Below, in pieces: positions 32,657 through 41,392 of a stretch of 41,640 nucleotides of DNA. The notes below the pieces were generated by a model, which was given only the letters and a program-made list of their open reading frames with translations, was not told where the DNA came from and did no database searches. The stretch comes from Rhodothermus sp. (GTDB taxonomy: Bacteria > Bacteroidota > Rhodothermia > Rhodothermales > Rhodothermaceae). Positions within the stretch are counted from its first letter, which is position 1; the number at the start of each line of letters is the position of its first letter. A program made the translations under genes and the position numbers. Location: the NCBI GenBank assembly GCA_026989375.1, contig JALSJJ010000081.1, forward strand, positions 35,001 through 76,640. Reading direction: 5' to 3'.

Positions 32657-33601
32657 ATGCTGCAACGTCGCGTTGTTGGAGTGGTCGGTACCGGCCATGT
32701 TGGCGTGGCTGCTGCCTATGCGTTGTTCATCAAAGGATTGGTCAGTGAGCTGATCCTGATCGACAAAGACGTGCGCCGCGCTGAAGGCGAGGCGATGGAC
32801 CTGATGCACGGCCAGTCCCTGGTGGGTAGTATGACCGTGCGGGCAGGCACCTACCCTGATCTAAAAGAGGCGCAGCTCGTGATTATCAGTGCGGGGGTGG
32901 CGCAGCGTCCCGGCGAAAGCCGTCTGGCGCTGCTCAACCGCAACGCCCAAGTCTTTCGGGAAATTATCGGCGAGCTGGATCGCCATGCTCCCCATGCCAT
33001 TCTGATTATAGCAACGAATCCAGTAGACATCCTTACCTATGTGGCCCAGGAACTCAGCCAGCGACCGGCCGCGCACATTATTGGTACAGGCACGTTGCTC
33101 GACACCGCCCGTTTCCGAGCACTGTTGGGTCAGTACTATGGCGTGGATCCCCGCTCGGTCCATGCCTACATCCTGGGCGAGCACGGCGATTCGGAGGTCG
33201 CCATCTGGAGTCAGGTGGCCATTGGCGGCCAGCGTATTTTGAACCGTACCGTGCTTGGCCGGCCGTTCGACCGGGTACGTATGCAGCAGATCTTTGAAGA
33301 AGCCCGCCGGGCAGCCTATGAAATCATCGACCGCAAGGGCTACACAAACACAGCCATCGGCGTTGTAATCGCACGTCTGGTCGAAGCGATCCTGGACGAT
33401 GAAAAGAGCGTACTGCCGGTGAGCGTCCGCCTCACCGGCGAATATGGCATCCAGGACGTGTGCCTGAGCCTCCCCTGCGTGATCGGCCTGCAGGGCATTG
33501 AAGGCCGCGTGCTGCCCGAGCTGGCCCCGGATGAGCTGGAAGGCCTGCGTCGCTCGGCCGAAATCCTGCAGCAATCCCTCCACGCGCTTTCGCTATCGTA
33601 G
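32657..33601 (+). CDS. ldh: L-lactate dehydrogenase (LDH/MDH family)
   Basis: 314 aa. NAD motif GVVGTGHVGVAAAYA (8-22), substrate loop GVAQRPGESRL with Gln83 where malate dehydrogenases carry Arg, catalytic H176 in LGEHGDSEVAIWS, and D149/R152. Gln at the specificity position and the GEHGDSE form favour pyruvate/lactate over oxaloacetate/malate. It has its own upstream region with a weak -7-like TAATTTAC, after the preceding terminator. Confidence 0.85.
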   Translation: MLQRRVVGVVGTGHVGVAAAYALFIKGLVSELILIDKDVRRAEGEAMDLMHGQSLVGSMTVRAGTYPDLKEAQLVIISAGVAQRPGESRLALLNRNAQVFREIIGELDRHAPHAILIIATNPVDILTYVAQELSQRPAAHIIGTGTLLDTARFRALLGQYYGVDPRSVHAYILGEHGDSEVAIWSQVAIGGQRILNRTVLGRPFDRVRMQQIFEEARRAAYEIIDRKGYTNTAIGVVIARLVEAILDDEKSVLPVSVRLTGEYGIQDVCLSLPCVIGLQGIEGRVLPELAPDELEGLRRSAEILQQSLHALSLS

Positions 33602-33675
33602 CGCGTTGGCCTTGCCAGAACCGGGCTGCAGCACAACCGACCGGTAGCGTATCCAGCCTTTGCTTTCACAGGTTT

Positions 33676-34740
33676 TCACCAGCGGCGAGGCACCCAGTGG
33701 CCCTCGCGATAAACCTTCCGGATATGCTCCAGCATCACGCGATCAATTTTCAGCGTATCGCCGGCGGTCAGGTCCACGGCCTCGACGGCCGGGATGCGCA
33801 TGTCGTAGTTCTCCCAGCCCATAAAGTCGATCAGGATACGCTGGAAGGTGGTATCGACCACGCCGTTGATCGGACCGTCGTAGAAGCCCCGATCTCTCCA
33901 GATCTGCTGCAGCTCGCGGGCAATTTCTGGCGTTACCGGAATCAAATCTTCGGGCCTTCCAGGTGAAAAATACAGCTTATTCAGCTCGTACAAGCGGATC
34001 AGCTCGTCAATAGGGCGGGGGTGATCGTAAACAGAGAGGTCAATGTAGTTATCGAGACCATCGTAGCCGGCTCCTTCGCGCACGACCAGCAACGCGGCAC
34101 TTTGCTGGCCGCGCCGGTCGCCTCCGGCTTCCTGGCCAGCCTTGAGGGCAGCCAGCAGGCGCTCGGCCAGCGGGCCTTCGGTCTCTTCGAAAGCCCGCGC
34201 CATCGCCTCCACGGTTTCTTCTGAAACCAGAATGTTGCCCTGTGCCGTGTAGCCGTACCCTGTAACCACGTGGCCGGGCATGGCGGCCACAGCTTCCCCT
34301 GCGCGCTGGCCGACGCGTCCGCCTGCCCACGGGAAACATGCGGTGCCCGTCCAACTGACCGCATTTCCATGGGCATCCACCATCCCCACCTGCCGGAGCT
34401 GGCGCCCTTCATCTTCGCGGAGCACGATGCGCAAGGCTTCCTCGGCGGTGGCCCCGTTGGCCATCAGCTCCAGCCCTTTCAGCGCATAGTCCAACTCGGC
34501 AAAACTCTGCGTGGCCACGGCCCCAACACCTGCCCGGGCCCACGGAACGATCGGCCGCACATTGGGAAATTTTGACTGCACCGCCACTCCCAACTCACCA
34601 GTTTCCGGATCATACCCCACAATCGAAAACGTCGCCACCAGCGGCGTTCGGTCACTCGCCGGCTGCATGGGTACCAGTATGAAGGCAAGAGTGCTCAGCA
34701 ATATCCCTGATAGCCGTAGCCCGTTGCGCGCACGCATCAT
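33676..34740 (-). CDS. Exported DUF1028 Ntn-hydrolase-like protein with C-terminal peptidoglycan-binding-like domain
   Basis: 354 aa. An N-terminal signal peptide (LRLSGILLSTLAFILVPMQPA) precedes a DUF1028 domain (TFSIVGYDPETGELGVAVQSKFPNV...GVGAVATQSFAELDYALKGLELM...AEGNILVSE-like TAQGNILVSEE). The C-terminal part (about 255-354, LQQIWRDRGFYDGPINGVVD...ILIDFMGWENYDMR) resembles a peptidoglycan-binding-like helical domain. DUF1028 members have the Ntn-hydrolase fold but mostly unknown substrates. Divergent from the DUF4159 gene. Confidence 0.83.
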   Translation of the reverse strand: MMRARNGLRLSGILLSTLAFILVPMQPASDRTPLVATFSIVGYDPETGELGVAVQSKFPNVRPIVPWARAGVGAVATQSFAELDYALKGLELMANGATAEEALRIVLREDEGRQLRQVGMVDAHGNAVSWTGTACFPWAGGRVGQRAGEAVAAMPGHVVTGYGYTAQGNILVSEETVEAMARAFEETEGPLAERLLAALKAGQEAGGDRRGQQSAALLVVREGAGYDGLDNYIDLSVYDHPRPIDELIRLYELNKLYFSPGRPEDLIPVTPEIARELQQIWRDRGFYDGPINGVVDTTFQRILIDFMGWENYDMRIPAVEAVDLTAGDTLKIDRVMLEHIRKVYREGHWVPRRW

Positions 34741-34876
34741 GGCGTCATTTTTGCTTTAAAAACAAACGGTTAGTCTCTCCAATGCAAAAGATCGAGGTTC
34801 GCTCATAAAAAGTCCAGCGTCAAACTTTGGCAACACCGCTGCGTTGGTACTCTGAACGTAAACCCTGATTGCTGTC

Positions 34877-35554
34877 ATGCAACGTGCGCTACTGCTGCTG
34901 GGACTCACGCTTGGGCTGGCGTCTTCCCTTCGGGCGCAGGAAGACTATACGTTTCGCATTGCGGCGGTCAAGTACGGAGGTGGCGGCGATTGGTATCAGG
35001 CCATATCGCCCCTGCCTAATCTCCTAAGTTACGTGCGTGCGCACACCAATATCGACGTAGCCCCTCAAGCCGATGTGGTCGAATTGAGCAGTGATCGAAT
35101 CTTCAACTATCCTTTTCTATTTCTGACCGGACATGGCAACATCGTGCTTACCGACGATGAAGCCCGCCGACTCCGTCGCTATCTGGAAAATGGCGGCTTT
35201 CTCTACATTGACGACGATTACGGACTCGATCCGTACATCCGCCGCGAGATGAAAAAAGTCTTCCCGGAGCAGGAGTTTGTCGAACTGCCCTTCAGCCATC
35301 CGATCTATCACATTCACTTCGACTTTCCCAATGGACTGCCCAAGATCCACGAACACGACGGCAAGCCCCCTCAGGGGTTTGGCCTGTTTCACAACGGTCA
35401 ACTGGTGGTCTTCTACACTTACGAAACCAACATCAGCGACGGCTGGGAAGCCCCCTCGGTGCACGGCGATCCTCCAGAGAAGCGGGAGGCGGCGCTGCGC
35501 ATGGGGACGAACATTCTCGTCTATGCCCTGACCCGACTGCAACCACCAACCTGA
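34877..35554 (+). CDS. Exported DUF4159 protein
   Basis: 225 aa with signal peptide (ALLLLGLTLGLASSLRAQE). The pattern FRIAAVKYGGGGDWY...YPFLFLTGHGNIVLTDDEARRLRRYLENGGFLYIDDDYG...FSHPIYHIHFDFPNG...GRLVVFYTYETNISDGWE-like sequence is typical of DUF4159, whose fold resembles a glutamine amidotransferase-like domain without a clear catalytic Cys. Function unknown. Its gene is 7 nt upstream of the DUF4359 gene, so both are cotranscribed. Confidence 0.87.
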   Translation: MQRALLLLGLTLGLASSLRAQEDYTFRIAAVKYGGGGDWYQAISPLPNLLSYVRAHTNIDVAPQADVVELSSDRIFNYPFLFLTGHGNIVLTDDEARRLRRYLENGGFLYIDDDYGLDPYIRREMKKVFPEQEFVELPFSHPIYHIHFDFPNGLPKIHEHDGKPPQGFGLFHNGQLVVFYTYETNISDGWEAPSVHGDPPEKREAALRMGTNILVYALTRLQPPT

Positions 35555-35561
35555 GGAGGCT

Positions 35562-35888
35562 ATGCGGATTGGACTGGTGTTGTTGCTGATGGTCGCCGGT
35601 GTGCTGTACCTGTACAATCCGAAGCCTCAGGCCTTTCAGGAATACGTGCAAAATCAAGTAGCTGCACACTTACAACAAGAGCTGGAAGGTTCAGTCATCG
35701 GTTATGCCTTTGCCGGAACCGAAGCTGAACTGGCGGCCGTGCTGGCCCGAAAGGCTGCGCGTCGTGACAACTACTACTTCTGGAGCATCTATACGGTCGA
35801 TCCCGACGGCGAAGACGGCGAGCGGGACTACTGGCGCTTTCTGGGCATTGGCGGACAGTTCTTCCTGATTGAGCGTCCCAAACGCTGA
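35562..35888 (+). CDS. Small DUF4359-like membrane-anchored protein
   Basis: 108 aa. One N-terminal hydrophobic segment ([20 protein letters not shown]) followed by [15 protein letters not shown] and [18 protein letters not shown]...[13 protein letters not shown], the pattern of DUF4359 (NP...F..Y, NY..FSIYTV, LG.....). No known function. Starts 7 nt after the DUF4159 stop with GAGGAGG just before it, a strong ribosome site for this genome. Confidence 0.75.
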   Translation: MRIGLVLLLMVAGVLYLYNPKPQAFQEYVQNQVAAHLQQELEGSVIGYAFAGTEAELAAVLARKAARRDNYYFWSIYTVDPDGEDGERDYWRFLGIGGQFFLIERPKR

Positions 35889-35974
35889 GGCAACTTTTCG
35901 CACAAGCTGCCCCAACCGGCCCGGTATTTTTCGTATTTTGCCAGCGGGCCCCTGGACCATCACCGAGACGAACC

Positions 35975-37282
35975 ATGTCGGTACTGGAAACGCAGGATCC
36001 GGAAGTATTTCAGGCGATCCAGAAAGAAGTCGAGCGCCAAAACAACGGGTTGGAGTTGATCGCTTCAGAGAACTTTGTCTCGCGGGCCGTGCTGGAAGCC
36101 ATGGGCTCGCCGCTGACGAACAAGTATGCGGAGGGCCTGCCCGGCAAACGCTACTACGGCGGTTGTGAGTACGTAGACCTTGTGGAAGAGCTGGCCCGGG
36201 AGCGTGCCCGTAAGCTCTTTCGCTGCGAGTGGGTCAACGTCCAACCCCATTCAGGCGCCCAGGCCAACGCGGCCGTGTATCTGGCCACGCTTAAACCCGG
36301 CGACACATTTCTGGGGCTGGATCTGGCCCACGGCGGCCACCTGACGCACGGCAGCCCGGTCAACTTCTCTGGCATCCTTTACCACGCTGAGTATTACGGC
36401 GTCGAGAAAGACGGCCCCCGAGCCGGTTGGATCGATATGGACAAGGTGCGGGACAAAGCCCGCAAGATCCGGCCGAAGCTCATCTCTATTGGCGCCAGTG
36501 CTTATCCGCGTGATTTCGACTACAAAACCTTCCGAGAGATCGCCGACGAGGTCGGTGCCCTGCTGTGGATGGACATGGCCCACACGGCTGGCCTGATTGC
36601 GGCCGGAGTGCTGAACGATCCGATGCCCTATGCCCACATCGTCACCACTACCACGCACAAGACGCTTCGCGGGCCACGGGGGGGCATGATTCTGATCGGC
36701 CGCGATTTCGACAATCCCTTCGGGATTACCGCGCCCAAGAGTGGCCGCATCAAGAAAATGAGCGAACTGCTCGACTCGGCAGTCTTTCCCGGCACGCAGG
36801 GGGGGCCCCTGATGCATGTGATTGCGGCGAAGGCTGTAGCCTTCGGCGAGGCGCTCAAGCCCGAGTTTAAAGCCTATGCCGAACAGATCGTGCGCAATGC
36901 CAAGGCCATGGCCGAGGCTTTCCTGGAACGCGGCTACCATCTGGTTTCGGGAGGGACCGATAATCACCTGGTCCTGATTGACCTCCGTAACAAAGGGTTG
37001 ACCGGCAAAGAAGCAGAAACATTACTGGGCGAGGCGGGCATCACCGTCAACAAAAATATGGTGCCCTATGACGACAAAAGCCCCTTTGTTACCAGCGGCA
37101 TTCGCATCGGAACGCCAGCCATGACGACCCGGGGGTTCAAAGAAGAAGAATTTCGCCAGGTCGTGGACTGGATCGATCAGGTGCTCATGCACCCGAGCGA
37201 TGAAGCGCTGCGGCGTCGGATCCGGCAGGAGGTAGAGGCGCTATGCCGACAATTCCCCCTGTACGACTTTGTGGTCGCCTGA
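35975..37282 (+). CDS. glyA: Serine hydroxymethyltransferase
   Basis: 435 aa. The PLP-lysine motif [18 protein letters not shown]-terminal [31 protein letters not shown] and YYGGCEYVD are fully conserved. It interconverts serine and glycine while loading one-carbon units on tetrahydrofolate. No glycine riboswitch is seen; the 86-nt upstream stretch has GTATTTTTCGTATTTTGCC, a possible -7 region. It has no obvious operon partner; the phosphoribosyltransferase gene starts 90 nt later. Confidence 0.97.
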   Translation: MSVLETQDPEVFQAIQKEVERQNNGLELIASENFVSRAVLEAMGSPLTNKYAEGLPGKRYYGGCEYVDLVEELARERARKLFRCEWVNVQPHSGAQANAAVYLATLKPGDTFLGLDLAHGGHLTHGSPVNFSGILYHAEYYGVEKDGPRAGWIDMDKVRDKARKIRPKLISIGASAYPRDFDYKTFREIADEVGALLWMDMAHTAGLIAAGVLNDPMPYAHIVTTTTHKTLRGPRGGMILIGRDFDNPFGITAPKSGRIKKMSELLDSAVFPGTQGGPLMHVIAAKAVAFGEALKPEFKAYAEQIVRNAKAMAEAFLERGYHLVSGGTDNHLVLIDLRNKGLTGKEAETLLGEAGITVNKNMVPYDDKSPFVTSGIRIGTPAMTTRGFKEEEFRQVVDWIDQVLMHPSDEALRRRIRQEVEALCRQFPLYDFVVA

Positions 37283-37372
37283 AGCGGAACGCACTGGGCT
37301 GTTCGGGGTTTTTCAGAGCGGCAAAGTCTTTGAAGACAGGCCCCTGAGGGCCAGAATTGCTACAAGGCGGCA

Positions 37373-37981
37373 ATGGCAGAGCGTACCCTGAGTCCGTCGG
37401 TTTATGCCGACCTGGTTGATCTCGGGCGTCGGTTATATGCCCGCGCGCTGGTGCGCCGCGAGCAGGAACCTATCACCGATCCGCGAGGCCAGCCCATCGG
37501 CTGGCTGCTGGACACCCGGATTCCGATGCTGGAAGGAAATACCTTCCGCGAAGTTGGCTGTGTGCTGGCCGAGCGGATACGTGCCCACGGGCTACGGCAG
37601 ATCGCTGGCTTTGGGTTCGGGGCCTACGCCCTGGTTTGTGCTGTTCTCTCGGCCCCACCGCCCCCCGGGGCCCCGGAGCTGCGCGGTGGATTCGTCCGCG
37701 AACAGCGCAAGCCTTACGGCCGCCATCGGCTGGTTGAGGGGCCCCTGAGCCGCGAAGAGCCCGTAGTGCTGGTAGACGACATCCTCAACAGTGGTCGAAG
37801 TGCGGCCCGTGCTATAGCGCTGCTACGAAGCGACGGCTTTCAGGTAGAGGGCGTATTGACGTTGTTCAATTTTACCTGGAGTAACGGCCGCGCACGCCTG
37901 GAAGCCGAAGGACTCTGGGTCGATTCCCTGTTGGATCTGAATTTGCGGGATGGACCTCGAAGTGCATCGGACTCTCTGTAG
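37373..37981 (+). CDS. Orotate phosphoribosyltransferase-like enzyme
   Basis: 202 aa type I phosphoribosyltransferase. PRPP loop VVLVDDILNSGRSA and the OPRT-like GGFVREQRKPYGRHRLVEG (cf. FVRK..K.HG...IEG) are visible. Orotate plus PRPP to OMP is the likely reaction, but the sequence departs enough from housekeeping PyrE that another pyrimidine or purine base is possible. It is followed 30 nt later by tatC. Confidence 0.7.
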   Translation: MAERTLSPSVYADLVDLGRRLYARALVRREQEPITDPRGQPIGWLLDTRIPMLEGNTFREVGCVLAERIRAHGLRQIAGFGFGAYALVCAVLSAPPPPGAPELRGGFVREQRKPYGRHRLVEGPLSREEPVVLVDDILNSGRSAARAIALLRSDGFQVEGVLTLFNFTWSNGRARLEAEGLWVDSLLDLNLRDGPRSASDSL

Positions 37982-38011
37982 GTTCGATGCGCGTCTGTGC
38001 TGGAGACCACC

Positions 38012-38887
38012 ATGAAACTGTTTGGAGCACGTAGTTCATCGCCGGCCACCACGTCTCCGCTCCCCCCTGCGCAAGGAGACGGCGCGCCCGCACCATCGGC
38101 AGCGGAGACGGATATGGCCGAAATGTCGTTTCTGGATCATCTGGAAGAGCTGCGCTGGCGCTTAATTAAAGGGCTGGCCGGCGTACTGGCAGCCACAATC
38201 CTCAGCAGCTTTTTCAGCAAGTGGATCATTGACCATATCCTGCTGGGCCCTACACGTCCCAGCTTTATCATGTACCGAATCTTTGGCCTGGACGCCAAGC
38301 CCCTGGAGTTGCTCAATCGCACCATCACCGGACAGTTCTTTGCTCATATTGGCACGATCCTATTCGTGGGCATCATTATCGGCTCGCCGGTGCTTATCTA
38401 CCAGATCTGGAAGTTTATCGAGCCCGGCCTGTATCCCCACGAAAAGCAGGGCATGCGCTTTGCCGCCGTCTTCGCCACAGGCTTCTTTATCCTCGGTGTA
38501 CTTTTTGGCTACCTGGTGATCACCCCGCTGGCCCTGCAGTTTTTTGCCAACTATACTATCTCTGAGCAAATCCTTAACCAGTTTGATATCACAAAGTACT
38601 TCAACATGATCACCATGTGGGCCTTCGGGGTGGGTCTGCTCTTCGAGCTTCCCGTGGTGGTGTACTTTCTGGCCAAGATGGGCCTGATCACAGGCGACAC
38701 GTTGCGGAAAGGACGCCGATATGCGCTGGTCATTGCCCTGATACTGGGGGCTCTGTTCACTCCGCCTGACCCGATTTCGCAGGTGCTGGTGGGGGTTCCC
38801 CTTTTATTACTCTATGAATTGTCGATACATATAGCAGCTTTTGTGAGTCGGCGGCGCGAAGAGGAGCTACGCCGTGCACTCTACTAA
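38012..38887 (+). CDS. tatC: Twin-arginine translocase subunit TatC
   Basis: 291 aa from the ATG at 38012 (the GTG at 37997 in the ORF track is less likely). A Pro/Ser/Ala-rich N-terminal extension of about 35 residues precedes the canonical MSFLDHLEELRWRLIKG. Six TM helices follow, with the EPGLYPHEKQ loop conserved. It is the core receptor for folded Tat substrates. No tatA/B gene is beside it. The extension is longer than in most TatC proteins. Confidence 0.94.
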   Translation: MKLFGARSSSPATTSPLPPAQGDGAPAPSAAETDMAEMSFLDHLEELRWRLIKGLAGVLAATILSSFFSKWIIDHILLGPTRPSFIMYRIFGLDAKPLELLNRTITGQFFAHIGTILFVGIIIGSPVLIYQIWKFIEPGLYPHEKQGMRFAAVFATGFFILGVLFGYLVITPLALQFFANYTISEQILNQFDITKYFNMITMWAFGVGLLFELPVVVYFLAKMGLITGDTLRKGRRYALVIALILGALFTPPDPISQVLVGVPLLLLYELSIHIAAFVSRRREEELRRALY

Positions 38888-38900
38888 CTGCCTACCAGAG

Positions 38901-40562
38901 ATGGCTACATCTAAACGTCGGAAGCTCCGTCTGTTACTTGTCCTGGTGGCGGGGCTGAGCATTGGCCTTGTCCTCCCGAATAACGACACCTTCTTTGCCC
39001 TTCAGAAGCATTTCCGCATCTTTGGTGCGCTGTACGAAACGCTGGTTACCGATTACATTGATCCCATTGATCCGGGCCAGCTCATGCGGACGGGGATCGA
39101 TGCCATGCTGGCTGAGCTGGACCCATACACCACGTTTTTTGATGAGGCGGACCGCGGTGAGATTGAACTGCTGACGCGCGGACGTTATGGAGGCGTCGGA
39201 CTGAATGTGGGCATTCGCAACGGCAGACTCACGGTGCTGGCTCCTATCGAAGGCGCCGCCGGCTATCGCCAGGGTATTCGAACGGGTGACATCATCACGC
39301 ACATCGATGGGCAGCCCACCGATGGTCTCTCGCTGAAAACGGTGCGTCAGATGCTGCGTGGCCAACCAGGCACCACGGTAACCCTGACCATCGAACGCGA
39401 AGGGGAGCCGTTGCCGCTGCAGTTTGTACTGACGCGGGAAGAGGTGCAGCTCAAAAACGTCACCTACGCTGGCTTCCTGAACGACGACACAACCGAAGGA
39501 CTGGGCTACATCCGACTGGAACGCTTCGCCCTGGGCGCTGGCGAAGAAGTACGCCGCGCTATTGAGCAGCTCAAGGCAGCCGGCCCGCTCCGGGGCCTGG
39601 TGCTCGATCTTCGGAACAATCCCGGTGGCCTGCTGGAAGCCGCCGTCGAAGTAGCCGGGCTGTTTGTGCCGCAGAGCGCACCGATCGTCTCAACGCGGGG
39701 CCGCACACCGGACCGCACGCGGGTTTACCGCAACGAGGCCGCTCCCCTGTATCCGGATCTGCCGCTGGTCGTACTCGTCAACGAACTCAGCGCCTCGGCC
39801 AGCGAGATTGTGGCCGGGGCCATTCAGGACCTGGACCGTGGCCTGATTGTGGGAACGAATACCTATGGCAAAGGACTCGTGCAGATCATCCGTCCGCTTC
39901 CGTACAATACAGCGCTCAAACTGACTACCGCCGCCTACTATACGCCCAGTGGACGGAGCATTCAGGCCATCGACTATAGCCGGCACGACGGGCAGGGCCG
40001 GCTTGTACCCGACTCGCTGCGGAACATCTTCTACACGCGCAACGGGCGCATTGTGCGCGACGGTCACGGCATCGAACCCGATGTAACGGTGACGCTTCCG
40101 GAACCCGGTCCTTTAGAGGCCGCTCTCCGCCGCCAGGCTGCCTTTTTCTTCTTTGCAAACCATTACGTCGCCCAGCATCCAGAGCCGCCCACCCCGGACG
40201 TCCAAGTCGACGACCGCATCCTGCAGGAATTCCGGGCATGGCTGGAAGCCCGCCATTTTGACTACCAGATCGCGGCCGAGCACACCCTGGCCACACTGCA
40301 GACGCAACTGGAGGCAGCCCGCTACACGCAGGCGCTGGAGGCCCTACAGACGGTTCGCTCCGCGCTGGAACGCGCGAAAAAGGCAGCTTTTGAGCGCGAA
40401 GCCGAAGCGCTCCGCCGCCAGATCCGGCAGGAATTGTTGGCCCGCTACCTGCCCCCGGAAGCGCGTATGCGGTATCTGCTGGCCGACGACCCGGTCGTGC
40501 AACGGGCCGCTGCCCTGCTTCGCGACGCGCAGACCTACGCCGCCCTGCTCTCTCCGAACTGA
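38901..40562 (+). CDS. S41-family C-terminal processing protease
   Basis: 553 aa from the ATG at 38901; the ORF-track start at 38874 overlaps tatC. One N-terminal hydrophobic segment (LLLVLVAGLSIGLVLP), PDZ domain (about 90-175, GRYGGVGLNVGI...GYRQGIRTGDIITHIDG), then the S41 core with nucleophile Ser in NELSASASEIVAGA and general-base Lys in GTNTYGKGLVQ. A helical, Ala/Glu/Arg-rich C-terminal region of about 130 residues follows. It trims or degrades proteins in the periplasm. Its TGA overlaps the next ATG by 1 nt. Confidence 0.94.
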   Translation: MATSKRRKLRLLLVLVAGLSIGLVLPNNDTFFALQKHFRIFGALYETLVTDYIDPIDPGQLMRTGIDAMLAELDPYTTFFDEADRGEIELLTRGRYGGVGLNVGIRNGRLTVLAPIEGAAGYRQGIRTGDIITHIDGQPTDGLSLKTVRQMLRGQPGTTVTLTIEREGEPLPLQFVLTREEVQLKNVTYAGFLNDDTTEGLGYIRLERFALGAGEEVRRAIEQLKAAGPLRGLVLDLRNNPGGLLEAAVEVAGLFVPQSAPIVSTRGRTPDRTRVYRNEAAPLYPDLPLVVLVNELSASASEIVAGAIQDLDRGLIVGTNTYGKGLVQIIRPLPYNTALKLTTAAYYTPSGRSIQAIDYSRHDGQGRLVPDSLRNIFYTRNGRIVRDGHGIEPDVTVTLPEPGPLEAALRRQAAFFFFANHYVAQHPEPPTPDVQVDDRILQEFRAWLEARHFDYQIAAEHTLATLQTQLEAARYTQALEALQTVRSALERAKKAAFEREAEALRRQIRQELLARYLPPEARMRYLLADDPVVQRAAALLRDAQTYAALLSPN

Positions 40563-41392
40563 TGCACCTCACCCATCTGTTGCTGCTCCTGGGCATTGGT
40601 CTGCTGGGGGGGTTCCTGGCAGGCCTCGTCGGTATTGGAGGCGGAATTGTCTTTGCCCCGGTGCTCTTTTTTTACTTTCAGGCCGTCGGAGTACCTGCTT
40701 CCGTCGTCACTCCCCTGACGCTGGGAACCAGCCTGTTCTGCACGCTGCTGGCCTCACTGAGCAGCGCCTGGTTTCAATATCGGCGGCAGGCCGTTGTGCC
40801 GGCCGTTGCTCTGGGGGCCGGTCTGTTCAGCGCCCTGGCCATCACACTCACCACTCGCTACGTCACCACGCAACCCTGGTACGATGGCACAGCCTTTCGC
40901 CTGGTTTTCGGACTTGTGCTGCTGTGGGTGGCCCTGCGCATGCTCCGCAGTAAGGAACGCAATCCTGGCGTCGCTGCTACCTTTCACCTGCGGTGGCCCG
41001 TGCTGGCCGGCGCTGGCACGGCGGCTGGCATGGTGGCGGCCGCCGCTGGCGTAGGTGGCGGCATCATCCTGGTCCCCCTTTACCACCGGCTGCTGGGGCT
41101 GCCCATGCACCGGGCGGTCGGAACTTCCAGCGCCACGATCGTGCTCATCTCGCTGATGGGCATTCTGAGCTATGCCCTGTCAGCACCTGCTACCTCGCCC
41201 GGTATCCCCACGCTGGGACATGTGGACGTGCTGCACGGGCTGCTTCTGGCCGTGCCCGCCACCCTCAGCGCCCGCTTTGGCGTGCAGACCGCCCACCGAC
41301 TTCGCACCACCGGCCTGCGCCGCGCTTTTGCCCTGCTGGCCCTCTTTATCGCCGGCCGCCTGCTCCTGCAGGCGCTTCAGACCTTCCTCTGA
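40562..41392 (+). CDS. TauE/SafE-family sulfite/organosulfonate exporter-like membrane protein
   Basis: 276 aa, about 8 TM helices in two repeats, each opening with a Gly-rich motif: GLVGIGGGIVFAPVLFF (about 22-38) and AAGVGGGIILVPLYHRLLG (about 160-178). The family moves small organic or sulfur anions across the cytoplasmic membrane; substrate here is unknown. Coupled to the S41 gene (TGATG) and overlapping the alcohol dehydrogenase gene by 16 nt at the 3' end. Confidence 0.88.
   Translation: MHLTHLLLLLGIGLLGGFLAGLVGIGGGIVFAPVLFFYFQAVGVPASVVTPLTLGTSLFCTLLASLSSAWFQYRRQAVVPAVALGAGLFSALAITLTTRYVTTQPWYDGTAFRLVFGLVLLWVALRMLRSKERNPGVAATFHLRWPVLAGAGTAAGMVAAAAGVGGGIILVPLYHRLLGLPMHRAVGTSSATIVLISLMGILSYALSAPATSPGIPTLGHVDVLHGLLLAVPATLSARFGVQTAHRLRTTGLRRAFALLALFIAGRLLLQALQTFL

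Noticed and set aside
37283-37372. GGCCC-CTGA-GGGCC hairpin after glyA as a terminator.
   Set aside because: The stem has no following T-tract, so an intrinsic terminator is not supported.
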